Assembly: GCA_004794655.1 (NCBI GenBank)
Contig: SMMW01000520.1
Span: 372,001 to 436,000 of the forward strand
Direction: 5' to 3'
Origin: Marisa cornuarietis
Lineage: Eukaryota > Mollusca > Gastropoda > Architaenioglossa > Ampullariidae
Length of the DNA stretch: 64,000 nucleotides
Below, piece after piece: positions 44,480-57,400 of the stretch (position 1 is its first letter; the number at the start of each line of letters is the position of its first letter). Both the position numbers and the translations under genes were made by a program. The notes beneath the pieces were generated by a model. That model was not told where the DNA came from. It did not search any database and saw only the letters and a list, made by a program, of their open reading frames with translations.

Positions 44480-45404
44480 TACGTTACTATATTCTAAAGC
44501 CTGTGACAGTTTTAAGCAATAATAAAATCGCGATGGATTGGGGAAGTTTCAGTACTCCATATCGCGCTTGTTTGTTTGCAAAACTAGTGTAAGCGGACGT
44601 CGATGAATTGAAGGGTCTGTACCAGCGGTCTGCCCACATATGGTACAAAATACTGAAGGCTTACAAACCAATGTGTCTTCTTTGTTAGTCCAGCTTGTCT
44701 TCTCCCTTACCACAAAACACTTGAACAGACATGCATCACGGAAATTTCTCAATATTAGTTTCTCGTGTACATATTTTTTACTACACCACAATATTAATAT
44801 TTCAAAATCTAGGCCGGATTGAGTCAAGGTTTGAACCTCTGTTCACAAAGCTTGACTGTTCTTTTTATCTTTTTTTAAATACACACACAAAACAAATAGA
44901 TTGGGTAATTAGGATCAAAGTGCTGTCGTTTTCTAGTTCAGTTTTATAATTTTAACACTTAATTAAGTCAAATAGAAAAAAGATATTTGGTGTAAACAAA
45001 CTGTTCTTAAAATGGACTCTTGAGGAGACCTGTTACAATCACACATCCTACAAATCTGAGGTGACCACGAAAACGGAGATGTCTGCGATCTTGATAAAAG
45101 CTTCACGCTATTGGGCTAACCCTCGTGTAAAGGAAACTGAGGAAGGCCGGATGCATCTGTGTGAATGTTGATAAGTTAGCTGCCTAGAAAAGTGAGCTCG
45201 AATGTAGCGTAAAGATAGAAAGTCGTATTTCTTTGTTTTAGCTTCCAAGTAAGGTGGAATCGTCTTTGGGCTTTTGCTTCAAATCGTTTTCTCCTTTTTT
45301 TTTGCTTGTATGACTACTTCTACTAATACATTTGCACACTATAATGAAGATCAATACTTCGAAACTTTCTAGAGTTGTCTGAAACTGCTCACCTTCACCG
45401 ATCT

Positions 45405-45460
<56 letters not shown>

Positions 45461-46295
45461 TCTGCACGGATACTTCAACTTGAGTATATAAGATAAAGTT
45501 TCTGTTATTACTGATAATAAGGAGGAGGAGAATGACGTAAAAGTTAAGGATGAACAGGATGGTGGCGACGGTTTTTGTCTCATATTATAGACTTCAGGTC
45601 GCATGCAATTTACGGAATCCATAACACGACCATACGCAGTGTCAACTCCCGCACTCGTCATCTCGCCAACCCAGTCATTCGTCATTTTGTCAACCCCGAC
45701 ATTCACCAACCTCGCCATTCATTATCTCGCGAACCCCATTTTTCGTCATTCTTCATGGCATAACGAATTTTCCCATATATTAATAGTAGGGGGTAGGGGA
45801 CCACCCCCCCCCCCGATGTAAATCGTATACCTCTGTATGTCAACACCATCACATCTCGTTCAACATTTGTATTTGACATTATGTGGTGAGGTAAGGAGAT
45901 AAGACTGTATTTACACATGCAAGCACAACACACGCGTACACACAAGTAAGTGCACACGTAGAAAAACAATACGCATGAAGGTAAAACAATGACAGCTGTG
46001 TTTTCTTATCCCGACAACCTGATTTGGAATAAATTTACATGACTACATCATTTAGAAGTTTACCTTTCTAACGGTGATATTTCTGTTTTAAACCACTTTA
46101 AATATAGCCGGCATTTATGTTTAGAAATTGGTACAATCTGTGTTACTTGTTGTGTTTGTTACCGTATAGTGTTTACTGGTCACAGCAAATGCAAGATTAA
46201 TGTGATGGTCTCTTTTTCCTAGAACTGAATTGGAGTTGATGTTTCTAGCTCAGAAAATCGACTTTTCTACAAGGACACACACACACCCACACACA

Positions 46296-46351
<56 letters not shown>

Positions 46352-47073
46352 TTAACATTTTTATGCAAGAACACTAATTCAGAAAGTTAGTATTGTCCAT
46401 GAATAACTGTTAAACATGCGTTTCGTGCTATGTACAGAGAAGGCATTTAGCCTAAACAAGAGACTACCTAATGTTTCATTTGACGAAACCACATCTCACC
46501 TGCTTCATCTAGACAACAAGGAGCTATAGAGCTGCAAGAATAAAGTTGTTTACAGTTTCATAGTAATGTATCATTAATAATAGCTGCATGTTTAGTTTGG
46601 AGACATTCTCTTATTGCAGTCACAATGAACTTAATTTTATTATTGAATATTAGCTCTGAATTTTTTGAATAAATTTCTTAAAAAATTAGAAATAGGCTTT
46701 CGAATAAAATTAGGATATTGTCATCGTATGTTATAAATGAACCTAAATTAACCCGTTCTAGATGATCAAACAAAGTGTGTTAATTTTTTCTGAACATTGT
46801 AATTTGCAAACATTTTAATGTCAAAATGTACTGAACAGCGTGTGTAACCCTGAGACTGTTTGTGATCAGACTCGTTTGTGGTAGAGACCTCCCATGGCCT
46901 AAAGATAAGAAGATTAAACCAGAACAAAATGGAGATGTTCGTGACCTTGATCAAGATGAGCGCTGGCTATCGGAAGTCAATACTTCACAGTACTGGAGAA
47001 CTAGAGAAGATCTGGAGACGTGAACACCGATGTAGCGCAGAGATGTAGTCAAGTGTCTGCCTCCTTCATAAAC

Positions 47074-47122
<49 letters not shown>

Positions 47123-47147
47123 TTTCTTAAATGTTTAGTTATCACGT
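44480..47147. other. Intergenic stretch with (TG)n/(CA)n tracts
   Basis: No gene was recognised. It holds (TG)n at 45,408-45,459, (CA)n with CCCAC interruptions at about 46,276-46,348, and (TG)n at about 47,077-47,121. ORFs here are short or microsatellite-derived. Confidence 0.5.
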
Positions 47148-47599
47148 GGTTGACCATGGTCAATCCTCGTTCATCGCGGCCATAAAGACCTTAAATTGTT
47201 CCCCAAGGCATTTGATCACTAGGACTAAAGGAACAAGTGGGTCCTTACAGTGCAGGGCGTGGACGGAAGCGAGGCTCTACACGTCATCAGCCCTGAGTCT
47301 TGGTCAAAGCAACGAAGCACGAGCAGCGTCAACAGCCGTGACGACGAACTATCGCTGAGTGATTCTTGTTCTAGTTCGTATTCCTGAGCGACTTCCGAGT
47401 TGTGGCTGTGTTAGTTGTAGCTGCAGGACTTGGTCTCGCTTGTTGATTTGCTGTCTGGCCGTCAAAGACTTAAGAAGACAACGAAAAGAAATAAAAGCAT
47501 TGCCCGTGTCCGCGAAGAAGATGGTGTGATATTATCTGGTTTCCCATGCCTAAAAAAAATTAAAGAGGTAGGAAAGTAGAGAAAGACAGAGTGAGAGAA

Positions 47600-47652
<53 letters not shown>

Positions 47653-47706
47653 TGTTTGTGTGTTTGTGTGTGTGTGTGTGTGTGTTCGTGTGTGTTCGTG
47701 TGTGTG
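47148..47706 (+). repeat. Dispersed repeat with (TG)n tail, copy 2
   Basis: Counterpart of 2,066-2,534, same orientation, diverged but colinear, again running into a long (TG)n tract (47,602-47,706 with a few TTTG/TTCG interruptions). Non-coding. Confidence 0.6.
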
Positions 47707-47799
47707 GGAGCGAGTGCTTGCGTGGAAGCAGAAAGAAGAAGTAGCAATAGAAGGAGAGGGTAAGATTAAAGGTATTCTAATTTCGGAATTCTAATTTCG

Positions 47800-50107
47800 A
47801 TAAAAAGGTGGTAACAGCTTGTTTAGAATCCATCATTTTTAATTGGTGATATAACACTTGTTAATCAAAAGCTTTTACTAGCCTGACATGAGGGCTTCCA
47901 GTACATATAATAAATTTTACAAACTTTAAAACACCATCAATTAAGAAATATATTCTCCGATCATATCACAAAATCTTTTCACTTTGTCACGTTACATTAA
48001 TCGAGACATTAGCGAGAGTGTCGAAGGAGAGTGTTAACACTGAAAGATGAAAGCAAGCAGTGAATTCTTGCTTCATAGTCATAGCTGATGTTCTAATTGA
48101 AGTTTTTGAGTTATTTGGATTTACTTATATAAATCTGCTGCTGTTGGTGTTAACCTTGACATGTACTTTCTCTCTATTCCCTGGATTAATTCATTTGTTT
48201 CTGCTTTGATGATCTAAGCCAGGTATTGCAACAAGCAAGAAAATTAAAATTTCAAACAACGTTAACGTTTGACAAAGTTTTCTGTATATTGTTATATAAC
48301 TAAGTTAACTCATCGCCTTTTGCGTCGTAACGCCAGTTACTACGTCTACACAGACAGGGTAGCATCACTAAACAAAGTGCTCTGTTCGCAAATGAATGGA
48401 TACATAATGGAGGAAACTACTGGAACCTTAAGGAATTATTTCACTCAAGATATTTTGTTCTATCGAAAGTCGGCGACATTTTACTAGATCCAGCGGCATA
48501 CTGAATTTGGTTGCCGGTTTCTTAATTTGACTTGGATTTGTACACCAACAACTAAAGATAAAAGAAAACAGTAATTTTTAAAGTCTAATGTATATTCTAA
48601 TAAAATATGTGTTTGTTTGGCACTTTATGTTTGTAAATATTGTGTAAACATTTTTTTGTTGATTTCAAAACTTTTGCTTTTTTCCCGATCTGCGAGATAT
48701 CCATCCCATACAGTTAATGACATTTTATTTGATTTTAATACAAGAAAACAAAACCTATATTTAAGTCACACAACGTTAAGTTTTTCAAATGTTCTTCAAA
48801 ATGGTGTATCACAGATAATTCTCTATATTGTAGGTTAAAAGATATACATTTTCAAAAATTTCGGTCGAAATTTCAATCGCGGCCACTTAGCCTGCGAGTT
48901 GCCATTTCGCGATGTTAGGACAGGGGAGACAATCACTTGTGGCGGTTTGTAGTGGTCGCTTCCTAAGCGACAGTAGAGATCTTTTGTAGAGAAATTATTC
49001 CCTCGCTCGTTAAAGAGAAAGGAATCGGTCACAACAAAAGCAATGTCTGTGTGTGCAGAGCGGATTCGTACCAGTTGAGTAAGGTTCGTGTCAGTGTATT
49101 TTACCTTTTATTCTTTTAAAGGGCAGTAATTCATCACAACAATCCTTAAAGAAGAGAACAGTAATATCCCTTTTTCTATTTTTGTAATAGTTTCTTTTTG
49201 TGCGTGAGCATTGATAGATATGGATGCAACTCAAGTTTAACAAATGCTTAGCTGCTTGAAGATTATACACTAAGAACTTGTATATAGGGTCATGTGATCT
49301 GTCTGTGTGTGCCAGAAGATGATTTTCGGATGTTAAATTCTGCAATATTTTCTAATGATGCTCTATGTTTTGTGTAGTTAGTGAGTTAGGAGGAATATGT
49401 AAGGTGATTATGTATGGTGCTGTGATGTTAAATTATGGCTTGAATGTTCTGTTCCCTGTTCTGTGGTGTGAAGCTTAGTTTGACTCAGATGAACTAAGTG
49501 ACATGGAAGGTGACCGTGTATTGTAAAAGTAAGATGCAGCTTTTAATAAATTCTATAGCATTCATTCGGTCTTTGCCAGCACTGGCAAATAGTGGGTAAA
49601 GGGAGGTTAGAAAGTACAATCATAATAGTTGTCTGTAAAGCAAGAGTTTGTCTACGGAATACGTCTTCAATGATGTTTCATTTAAGACAATCACGTGGTG
49701 ACGGTCGTTTGATTATCTTTTTTCTGACTATAGCAACACAGATTCCCAGAATCCTTGTGTCTATGTTTGCCTAAGATAATAACCAAAACCATTCAAAAGA
49801 AATTTTGGCTACAGCCGCATCTCAAGTACAGCAGTGAAGACCCACTGTACAGGATAGAGGAAGAGAAAAAATACAGGTGACCATCCTACGACTGAAAATG
49901 CGTCACTCTAGACTCTGACATCCCGTGCTCTCCAAGCTCGGCAAGGTGTAGCCAGTATTTTAGGTAACACCGTTAAGACAATGATAACTCATAGCGATCT
50001 AATCAAATAAAAATTTGTTTTTGTACTAAAGTTCTCATAAATATGCAAAATACCGTTTTCCTCTACCCGCCTAACTCTTTACAAGAAGGTTTTCTTTCGT
50101 TGCCGGC
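47800..50107. other. Intergenic stretch, one dispersed repeat
   Basis: No coding signal. Positions 48,800-48,885 match 15,998-16,085 (GTGTATCACAGATA, ATTTTCAAAA, TCGAAATTTCAATCGCGG and neighbours). The rest is unassigned. Confidence 0.4.
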
Positions 50108-51042
50108 TGTCACAAACCTATTGGTTCTTTTTAAACTGAGAAAGGGATGGGAAATGGGGAAGGAGGCTGGAGGTGGGAAAGGCGAGCGATCGGCGTGTGT
50201 CGGCTGCGAGTCCTGAGATGGTTGACTGTTTAATTAAGGGCTGTTGAAAGAATGGGATGGAAAAATAGAGAAGAATAAAAAGAGAGTTTTTTGTGCTTTT
50301 GATTTTATTCGTGTGCTGGTCTCCTCCTTGACGGGAGCGGGGAACGTGACGGTCTCCTCGCTGTGTTGGAAAGTCCTGACCAGACTGTGCAAACAAGTCT
50401 TGAACAGACTTTTATTTGTGTAAACAAGTCCTGACCATATTTAATTTGTCATATTAAACCTGCTGAGGTGAGTGTGTGTCTACGTCAATTTTTGTCTGTA
50501 AACGGAGGTTAATATCTTTTTGACTGTGGTAAATTTAATTTGGGGGGGGGGGTGCGATTGTGAGTGATTATGGTATTTTTGTATGAGATAAATAGATGAA
50601 GGTAGGTTATTGTCTGGGGGGAAATGTTTTAGAAATTGATATACCGATTGTTAAAGTTGGTTATTTTCTGTCTAGGTTTTTGGGGGTTTCTTTTTATTTG
50701 TCCGTGGGCTGTCGGGGATGGAACGTACCTAGATTCGGAAAGGATAGCGCCAGGAGCAGAGACTGTTGTGTGTGCTTTGTCTTTTGTTTTTTTTCTGGAG
50801 AGACTGGTTTTGCGGAGGACTGCGCTTTCAGGAGTGAAGGAACATTGGACTGTTGACTGGAGATGGAACTATAAATGAACATATTGGATTCCTGACTGGA
50901 AAGGGAACTGGGTTTGGGTGTTTGCCTTGAATTTAGATTTTTTTGTTAATTATTATTTCTTATTTCAAATTACATTTATCTTAACTTTAACTGTTGTTAT
51001 GTTATGATCTCGTATGAAAGTCACTGTAGAGTGCACGTAACT
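50108..51042 (+). mobile_element. Solo LTR, copy 2 (935 bp, 5-bp TSD)
   Basis: Starts TGTCAC, ends GTAACT (diverged from GTGACA of copy 1) and is flanked by CCGGC on both sides (50,103-50,107 and 51,043-51,047). It aligns with 19,889-20,952 along its length with small deletions, including the AAGTCNTGACCAGACT motif cluster. No internal domains lie on either side, so it is a solo LTR. Confidence 0.78.
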
Positions 51043-51047
51043 CCGGC

Positions 51048-52334
51048 AAAATATTAAATTAGACATCGCCGCGCCCGCATCAAGACCTACGAGTCCAGGT
51101 GTCACTGGTCAAATTTTTCAGGTGCCCATCCTCGATGGCTGTTAACAGACCACTTGATGTGTGGTCGCTAAGCTAATTAAGTTGACAGGGAAGATAACTA
51201 GTTTTCTACCAAAGTAAAGGTAGACTTTACGCTTGCGAATTAAGAGAATAAAAACTTGTACTTTGCTGAAGAAATTTGCTATCAAATAAATGATTGGTAA
51301 AGGAAACGGTATTTTTTCTGTCATTGTGGAGTGAAGTGTTAAATACTTCGCATAATCAGCAATATTCATTTTTTAACAAATATTTCAGAATATATTACAT
51401 AAATTATTCAAATACAATTTGTTTGCTTATATTATATTTTCTTTATATTATGTTGCTTCCTTCATGTTGTCATTCCGTCCGTCCGCCCGCCCGCCCGACC
51501 ATCTTTCTGCCTTTCTGCATGTGACAGTCCAAGAATATATATATATATATATATGTTCATACTATTTATAAGCATGAACAAGTAATAAAGCGTATTAATG
51601 TATGTCATGTTTCTTACTGACCAAGCTGAATCTCAGGTTAGCAAAACATTTATAGAAAGCAGGGATATAGTAGCATCTAAAGCTGTGCAATGAAATACTG
51701 GTAATAACATTAAGATTGACATCGACCTGTCGACGATGTGCATCAGCAGAAACATCCACAGAACAGCCACTGCCTCTCACTGGTAGCAGGCTTCACTATT
51801 TGTACAGTGACTGTATAATTACGATTTCCAACAGTTACTTTCGCACTCAGATGGTGTTTTTTTTTTTTCTTGCATAAAACTATTCCTTGAAATCGACGAA
51901 CATTGAAAAACTTGAGAGCGCGTTAGCTTTGGTTGTCAAGCAAAAACATTTCAAAGACATCACAGAATCTAGAGATGTGAGAAGACCGCAGAGACTGCTC
52001 GTTATCTTTAAACTTTTGAAGGGTAAGAGGCTAAAGCCAGCACCCTTAATGGTTTGACAAAATACTGAGCCAGCCCGGAAGTATCCTTATTTATGTTTGA
52101 TACGCTCGCTTAACGTTAGTAATTAGGAAACGTTGATTATGTGCTGTGTCTGTTTATTTCTGATGGTTCCAGAGCACGTGTGTGTGTGCGCACTGTTCTT
52201 GCAACAAATGATTTGCCCTAGTTTGCAAGGCCTACATGTACAAAGCTAAATAACAAAGAAAGCTAACGAGTGAGGCTGTAGGCCGTACTGTAATTACACC
52301 CCTTTGTAGAAGACTGGCAACAGCGATATTATGT
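51048..52334. other. Intergenic stretch, nothing recognised
   Basis: AT-rich with a short CCGCCCGCC run near 51,481 and (AT)n near 51,535. No gene or repeat family was recognised. Confidence 0.45.
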
Positions 52335-52815
52335 CTCACGGTATCCACGGTTATCACGTCTTACTGCGTAAACAGATATCACTTTTCACTATGTATGAGC
52401 TTAACATGTCTCACTTTGTACGCGATTAAAATGTCTCACTTTTATCATGCCTACTGTGTATAATGTTACTATGTCTCACTGTGTACGCGCTTATCACGTC
52501 TCACTGTGTACACGGTTATCATGTCTCACTGTGTACACGGTTATCATGTCTATCATGTCTCACTGTGTACACGGTTATCATGTCTCACTGTGTACACGGT
52601 TATCATGCCTTGCTGTGGATAAGCTTATCATGTCTCACTGTCAATGGTTATCATGTCTCACTGTCCATGGTTATCACCTCTCACTTTATACACGGTTATC
52701 ATGTCTTCCTGATTTCATCTTTATGTACACGGTTATTATGTCTCACTCTGTATACGTTTATTATGTCATAATATGTATACGGTTATCATGCCGCACTATG
52801 TACACTGTTATCATA
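52335..52815. repeat. Minisatellite, about 25-bp unit
   Basis: About 19 degenerate units of roughly 25 bp built on TATCATGTCTCACTGTGTAC followed by ACGGT. The central units (about 52,490-52,610) are nearly identical and the outer ones decay. The ORFs crossing it are repeat artefacts. Confidence 0.85.
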
Positions 52816-53078
52816 TGTTTCTGCTTGATTGACGCTTCTCGTCGTTCTAAATATAGATAGAAGACAGCGACCTAGGATTTGAAATAAATCTGACAAACCT
52901 AAAGTATGGTTTTTAAAAGGATAAACACTTGAATAAATCTGAAACAATGGTACTGCCAAAACTAAAAAATAGCAAAAAGTAAATATTTAATCTATCGTAG
53001 ACGTTTTACTAACACACGATACTTTCAGGAACATACCAGAACAAGGTACAACGAAAAGACATGGATAAGTCATTCAGT

Positions 53079-53084
53079 TTTATT
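53079..53084 (-). terminator. Poly(A) signal of gene B
   Basis: AATAAA on the minus strand, about 120 bp downstream of the proposed stop at 53,205-53,207. Confidence 0.5.
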
Positions 53085-53204
53085 TATGTGTTCAATCACT
53101 GCTTTACTCAGTTCATTGTTTGTGACAAAAGTTTATGCCTTTATAAGGACTTTTGCCTGTTTCCAGTAAAATGAAAGTAAGTGTGGGCACTGATGGCTTT
53201 ATAC

Positions 53205-54433
53205 TCAGTCATGTTCTGTCAAGAAAGGAACAGAAAACAGAGTATCAAACTTAAATTATGTAGCACAAACAAAAACACATGTATATATGCAATGCAGCCA
53301 TATTAATGTGTGTAATGATAAAGTCATATACCTGTTGACATTTCTAGCTGATATACTACTTGCCGTTTACCTTCGATTCTTCTTCCGTGCAGTTCTCTGT
53401 CCTAAAAAAAATGTCACTGCAACTGTCTGAACAAAAGAGCATCTTAAAAGTTAGATGCTTAAAGTCCGACTAAAAACACTTCATGTTACATCATCATCAG
53501 CCTCCCATGCCGCTTAAAGTAAAACACACAACATGTGTCAATATGTTTCTTTTTACCCTCATTCTGAACTTTTTTTTTTATCAGTGATAGCCATTTTGCT
53601 TCAGATTTGCTGCTTGATGCTTCAGTTGTACATGACATTCGTTGAAGCGTAGAAATTAACACTCAAAATGTCTTATCATTGTGGAATTCATTTAAAACTA
53701 ATAATTTATTTCCATACCTAGGTTGAAGTTAGAGCAGCTGTTAACTGAAACAGAAAGAAAAAAATTAATAAAAAAACGCGATTCTGAAGCCAGTGTATAA
53801 GAATATTTGTGACAGTCTGGCTTTTATATGAAAAGTTCTTAACTTTAAATTAGGTTCAGATTAATAGTTGGTCTTTTGGGTACTCTATATTACCACAATA
53901 AACAAGCATAAAGAAAATAGAAAGGTTTAATAAACCTTTTTTCAGCCGTCACGGTAAGTTACACAATCTCACAGGTGTCTCGTAATTTTAAACAACTTGC
54001 GTAGAAAAGGGGGAAAATATTTTAATTAAAAGCCTAAAGATTAAATACCAGGAATCAACAAAATCTTTTTGAGATCTTAAAAATCACACAGACATACACA
54101 TGTATACATATATGCACACAGAGGGATAAAGAGAGACAAGAGGAGAGAAAGAACCACAACAGCATCGGCCTTGTTAATGTTCAGTACTTTCGGGCTCAAA
54201 ACTGAGCCAGGGACGTGCAAGTAGACCATCAATTAAAGAAGCTGAAACAAAAATTATAGTGTTCGATAACATTAGTACTAAACTTTAATCAAACTTCGCT
54301 ATGTTGGATATATATATATATATATGTGTGTGACTTCTATGGACTAGAAACCACTTACCTCGGTTAAATTGCTTGATTGATTCTGTAGTCCGTAAACAGC
54401 ATTAAAAACGCGGAAAATCTGCGATGGCAACGG
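53205..54433 (-). CDS. Gene B: tentative C-terminal tail exons
   Basis: 54433-54359 (75 nt, phase 0-0) encodes PLPSQIFRVFNAVYGLQNQS then SNLTE. 53401-53332 (70 nt, phase 0-1) encodes DRELHGRRIEGKRQVVYQLE then MST. 53215-53205 gives EHD and TGA. These three chain in frame and are followed by AATAAA. The join to Ig6, which ends in phase 1, needs one more exon, which could hold the membrane anchor. Possible small phase 1-1 exons near 54,225 and 53,740 were not placed. Confidence 0.35.
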
Positions 54434-57400
54434 CTGTTAAAACTGATGTAACGACGAAACGGAAAAAAAGGTTTTGCAGGTCAGTAACCGGAGACAGGTG
54501 TCTGACACTCTAATTCTGTCTGTCGATCATAGTATAAGGATGAATTTTCTTAAAGAGTGTTTCTTTTTATTTAAGATTTAAATGTAAGAACGTGTGATGA
54601 TCCACTGCACTAATAATTTTACATATACATACCATCAGATGTGACCATAAAGTCAACAGTCAGGTTTCCAAGGTTGTTGCTGAAGAGAACCTGGTAAAAA
54701 CCTTCATTAACTTGTGTCACACCTATGTGACATATGACCTCGGCAGGTGACAGAAGCTTGGCATCACAAGTTACACGTATTTTGTCGTTCGTTAGCGGTT
54801 GCTCAACAATGACTTTAAAAACTGAGCTTTGATAGGTTACTCGTACTGCCTGTGGAGTCGGGTATGCTATCATGTTAATACTGAAATTTCTATTGCTGCC
54901 ATGGCGATCCAAATATTGCAGTTGTCCTTCTGAAGTCTTTCGTCGTGGAGCACCTGCGTACAATTAAATTTGATTGCACCCATCTTAACTAATGTCAAAA
55001 TATATTCAAGTAGACAATAAAGTTTCCATCTTAAAACAATTAAGATTATTATTTCATTCGCAACTTACAAGGGGTAGGTTGAAAAATGCGAACAAATAAA
55101 CAACATGTAAGAAGCTGTTAGAAAACAGCCAACTATTTTTATCTTCATTGTTTACTCCTTAGGTAACGGGCAATTTTGATACCAACGAAGCTTTGGTTTA
55201 CTTTTTACAAATACAAGCGATGTTCTCACCTATAATATGTAAGTGAACTTTTATACTTGCACGTTTACTTACACAGGACTAGTAGTCTTACAGTCTCACT
55301 ATCGTGTCCTACACCGTTGTCCACCTTGCAGATGTAGTCACCAGAGTCCTCGCAGTGAGCTTTACAAAATACAAAGCTTAAGTTTCTTCTGAGTTCGTTT
55401 AACTGTATGTCTCCCTGAGGTCGCTCAGTCAGTTTCGAATTGTCTGACCCACGGATGAGTAGCATGCGAGGTGCTGGTCTCCCATTAGCAGTGCAAAGCA
55501 TGCTTACATCAGAGTTCTCAGCAACAGTCCTTGTCTGGTTCTCAAAGGAGAGTTGGAAACTCATCACGGATGGAGGATCTGAAAATAATAAAACAAACGA
55601 GGTTTTCATTATTCACGTTTTTTAGATCGCTCAATTCGTTTTTCTTCCCACATTGATATCTGTGATTATCAAACCCTTCAAAATTAACATTTGTATTTTC
55701 GAGTCCATAACTTTTACTTAAAACTTTATTAAATAACTATTATAGACTTGTTTTATTTTACACAAACTTTGAGTAGACATACATAGATCAAGAAAAAGAC
55801 ATTACAAACTAAGTACATATTAAAAAAGAATATTAATATCTCTTAATAAGTGATTCACTAATTTAGGTAATCAGCCAGTCTCACTGTACTTTGCTTCTAA
55901 GCAAATGCTGTGCGTAACTGAAATGGCATAGACAGACCGCGTGTGTGAACCGACATTATATGAAAGAACGTTTGTTTTCGTAGTGTAGCTTCCGTATTTT
56001 AAAAAAAGCTTTTTTTTAGATGTCATTCATTTAATCAAATTTTTGAATTTCATCGGTTTTTCTTTACATCAGCTTGGGGTTAAAAATTATTGAATGTGAC
56101 TGGCACAAGTGGGCAGATGAAGATGCTTAACTTAATTTTAACGTAGCCAATACCTTGAACATGCTAAATATTGGCCAATATTGCCTCATTTCCAACTTTA
56201 AAGCTTCCTCTATAACCGCATTGTTAAAACCCCGAATCATTTTTGTGTCTTCAATGTTTTCATTTATTACTTGTCTGCAGAGATGTTTTTCCTTCCGTCT
56301 TTCGTATTCTGTCGATGCCCACTACTTGTCTCAAATCAGAGAGCATGCTCCTTCGTGAGCATGATTATGCGCTTTATAAATCCTCCGTTCGTCATTCCTA
56401 ATAATGCCAGTCCCTGTGTAGCTACTTAATTTATTTAACATTTAATGTTTGCTTGTTTGTTTTATTACTAAAATTTAAATCCTCTCATATTACTTGTTAA
56501 TGGGTAACCTACATTTTAGCCCAGAAGAATTCCTATGACCTTAGATGTTATGTAACATTTCAACTTCTTTAACATAATAATCAATATTACCATGAAATTG
56601 TATCCTGTACTGAGCCTATACCTAAACCTTGTGATGAATTTTATTGCACCACAGCAATATAAATATGTAGCTCAAATAAGTACAGACTGTTTACACAAAT
56701 AAAAACTTCAGTTACAATTGTTATCTTTGCTATGTCGCAGTTATTTATGCATACACACATCTTTAATCGTCTACTTTCAAGGATATAAATATAAATATTA
56801 TTATACATTAAAAAATATGAGTTTACGCTACATTGAATGACGATAGTAAAAGGGTAAAGTTGCAGATGTGGGGGCCTGTCGTCTCCGGCATTATATGCTG
56901 TCATACAAAAGTAATAACCATCATGTTTCGCGGGATCTGCATCAGTTATAGTTAGTTCATGATCACAAATCCAGTCTCTGTCAAAAATATTGATATCAGT
57001 CGTGGCCGGGTTGCTGTCAGCTATGCACAGAAATGTAGCATTGTGACCCCGAGTGACTGCACACACTTGTGTAGACGGCGCTTGCGGTATACACGTAGAA
57101 GAATTGGAAAATATCGTGAGAGATGGTGCATCTGAAAAATACAAACATTGAAGCAGGTAGTAAAAAAACTTCATAGATTTGGTTCCTGTCTCTAATCTAA
57201 CATTTACACTTTATCACTACCTTAAGATTTTAATTTGAAGTTTCTGCAAATAATAACAATAGCTGAAGTCTATTTTTACATTTATAGTGAATCAAAGATT
57301 TGTATTGTGCATTCAGTTGACCTTTAAATGGCCAACGTAAACAAATCATTCAAGAAATATTTATTAAAATATCGACTTTCTTTACAGATTTATTTTCAAG

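Noticed and set aside
45575..45821. Two overlapping small ORFs near 45.6-45.8 kb
   Set aside because: Internally repetitive (repeated RHLANP/FVNP-type words), no start context, no splice partners; likely simple-sequence artefact.
52447..52860. 137-codon ORF with SHCVHGYHV-type repeats
   Set aside because: It is a translation of the 25-bp minisatellite; all frames are open by repeat periodicity.
54180..54245. Extra gene B exon encoding SLIDGLLARPWLSFEPE (minus strand), with a 27-nt partner at about 53,725-53,751
   Set aside because: Both have splice-like edges but their phases do not connect to the terminal exons; left out for lack of support.
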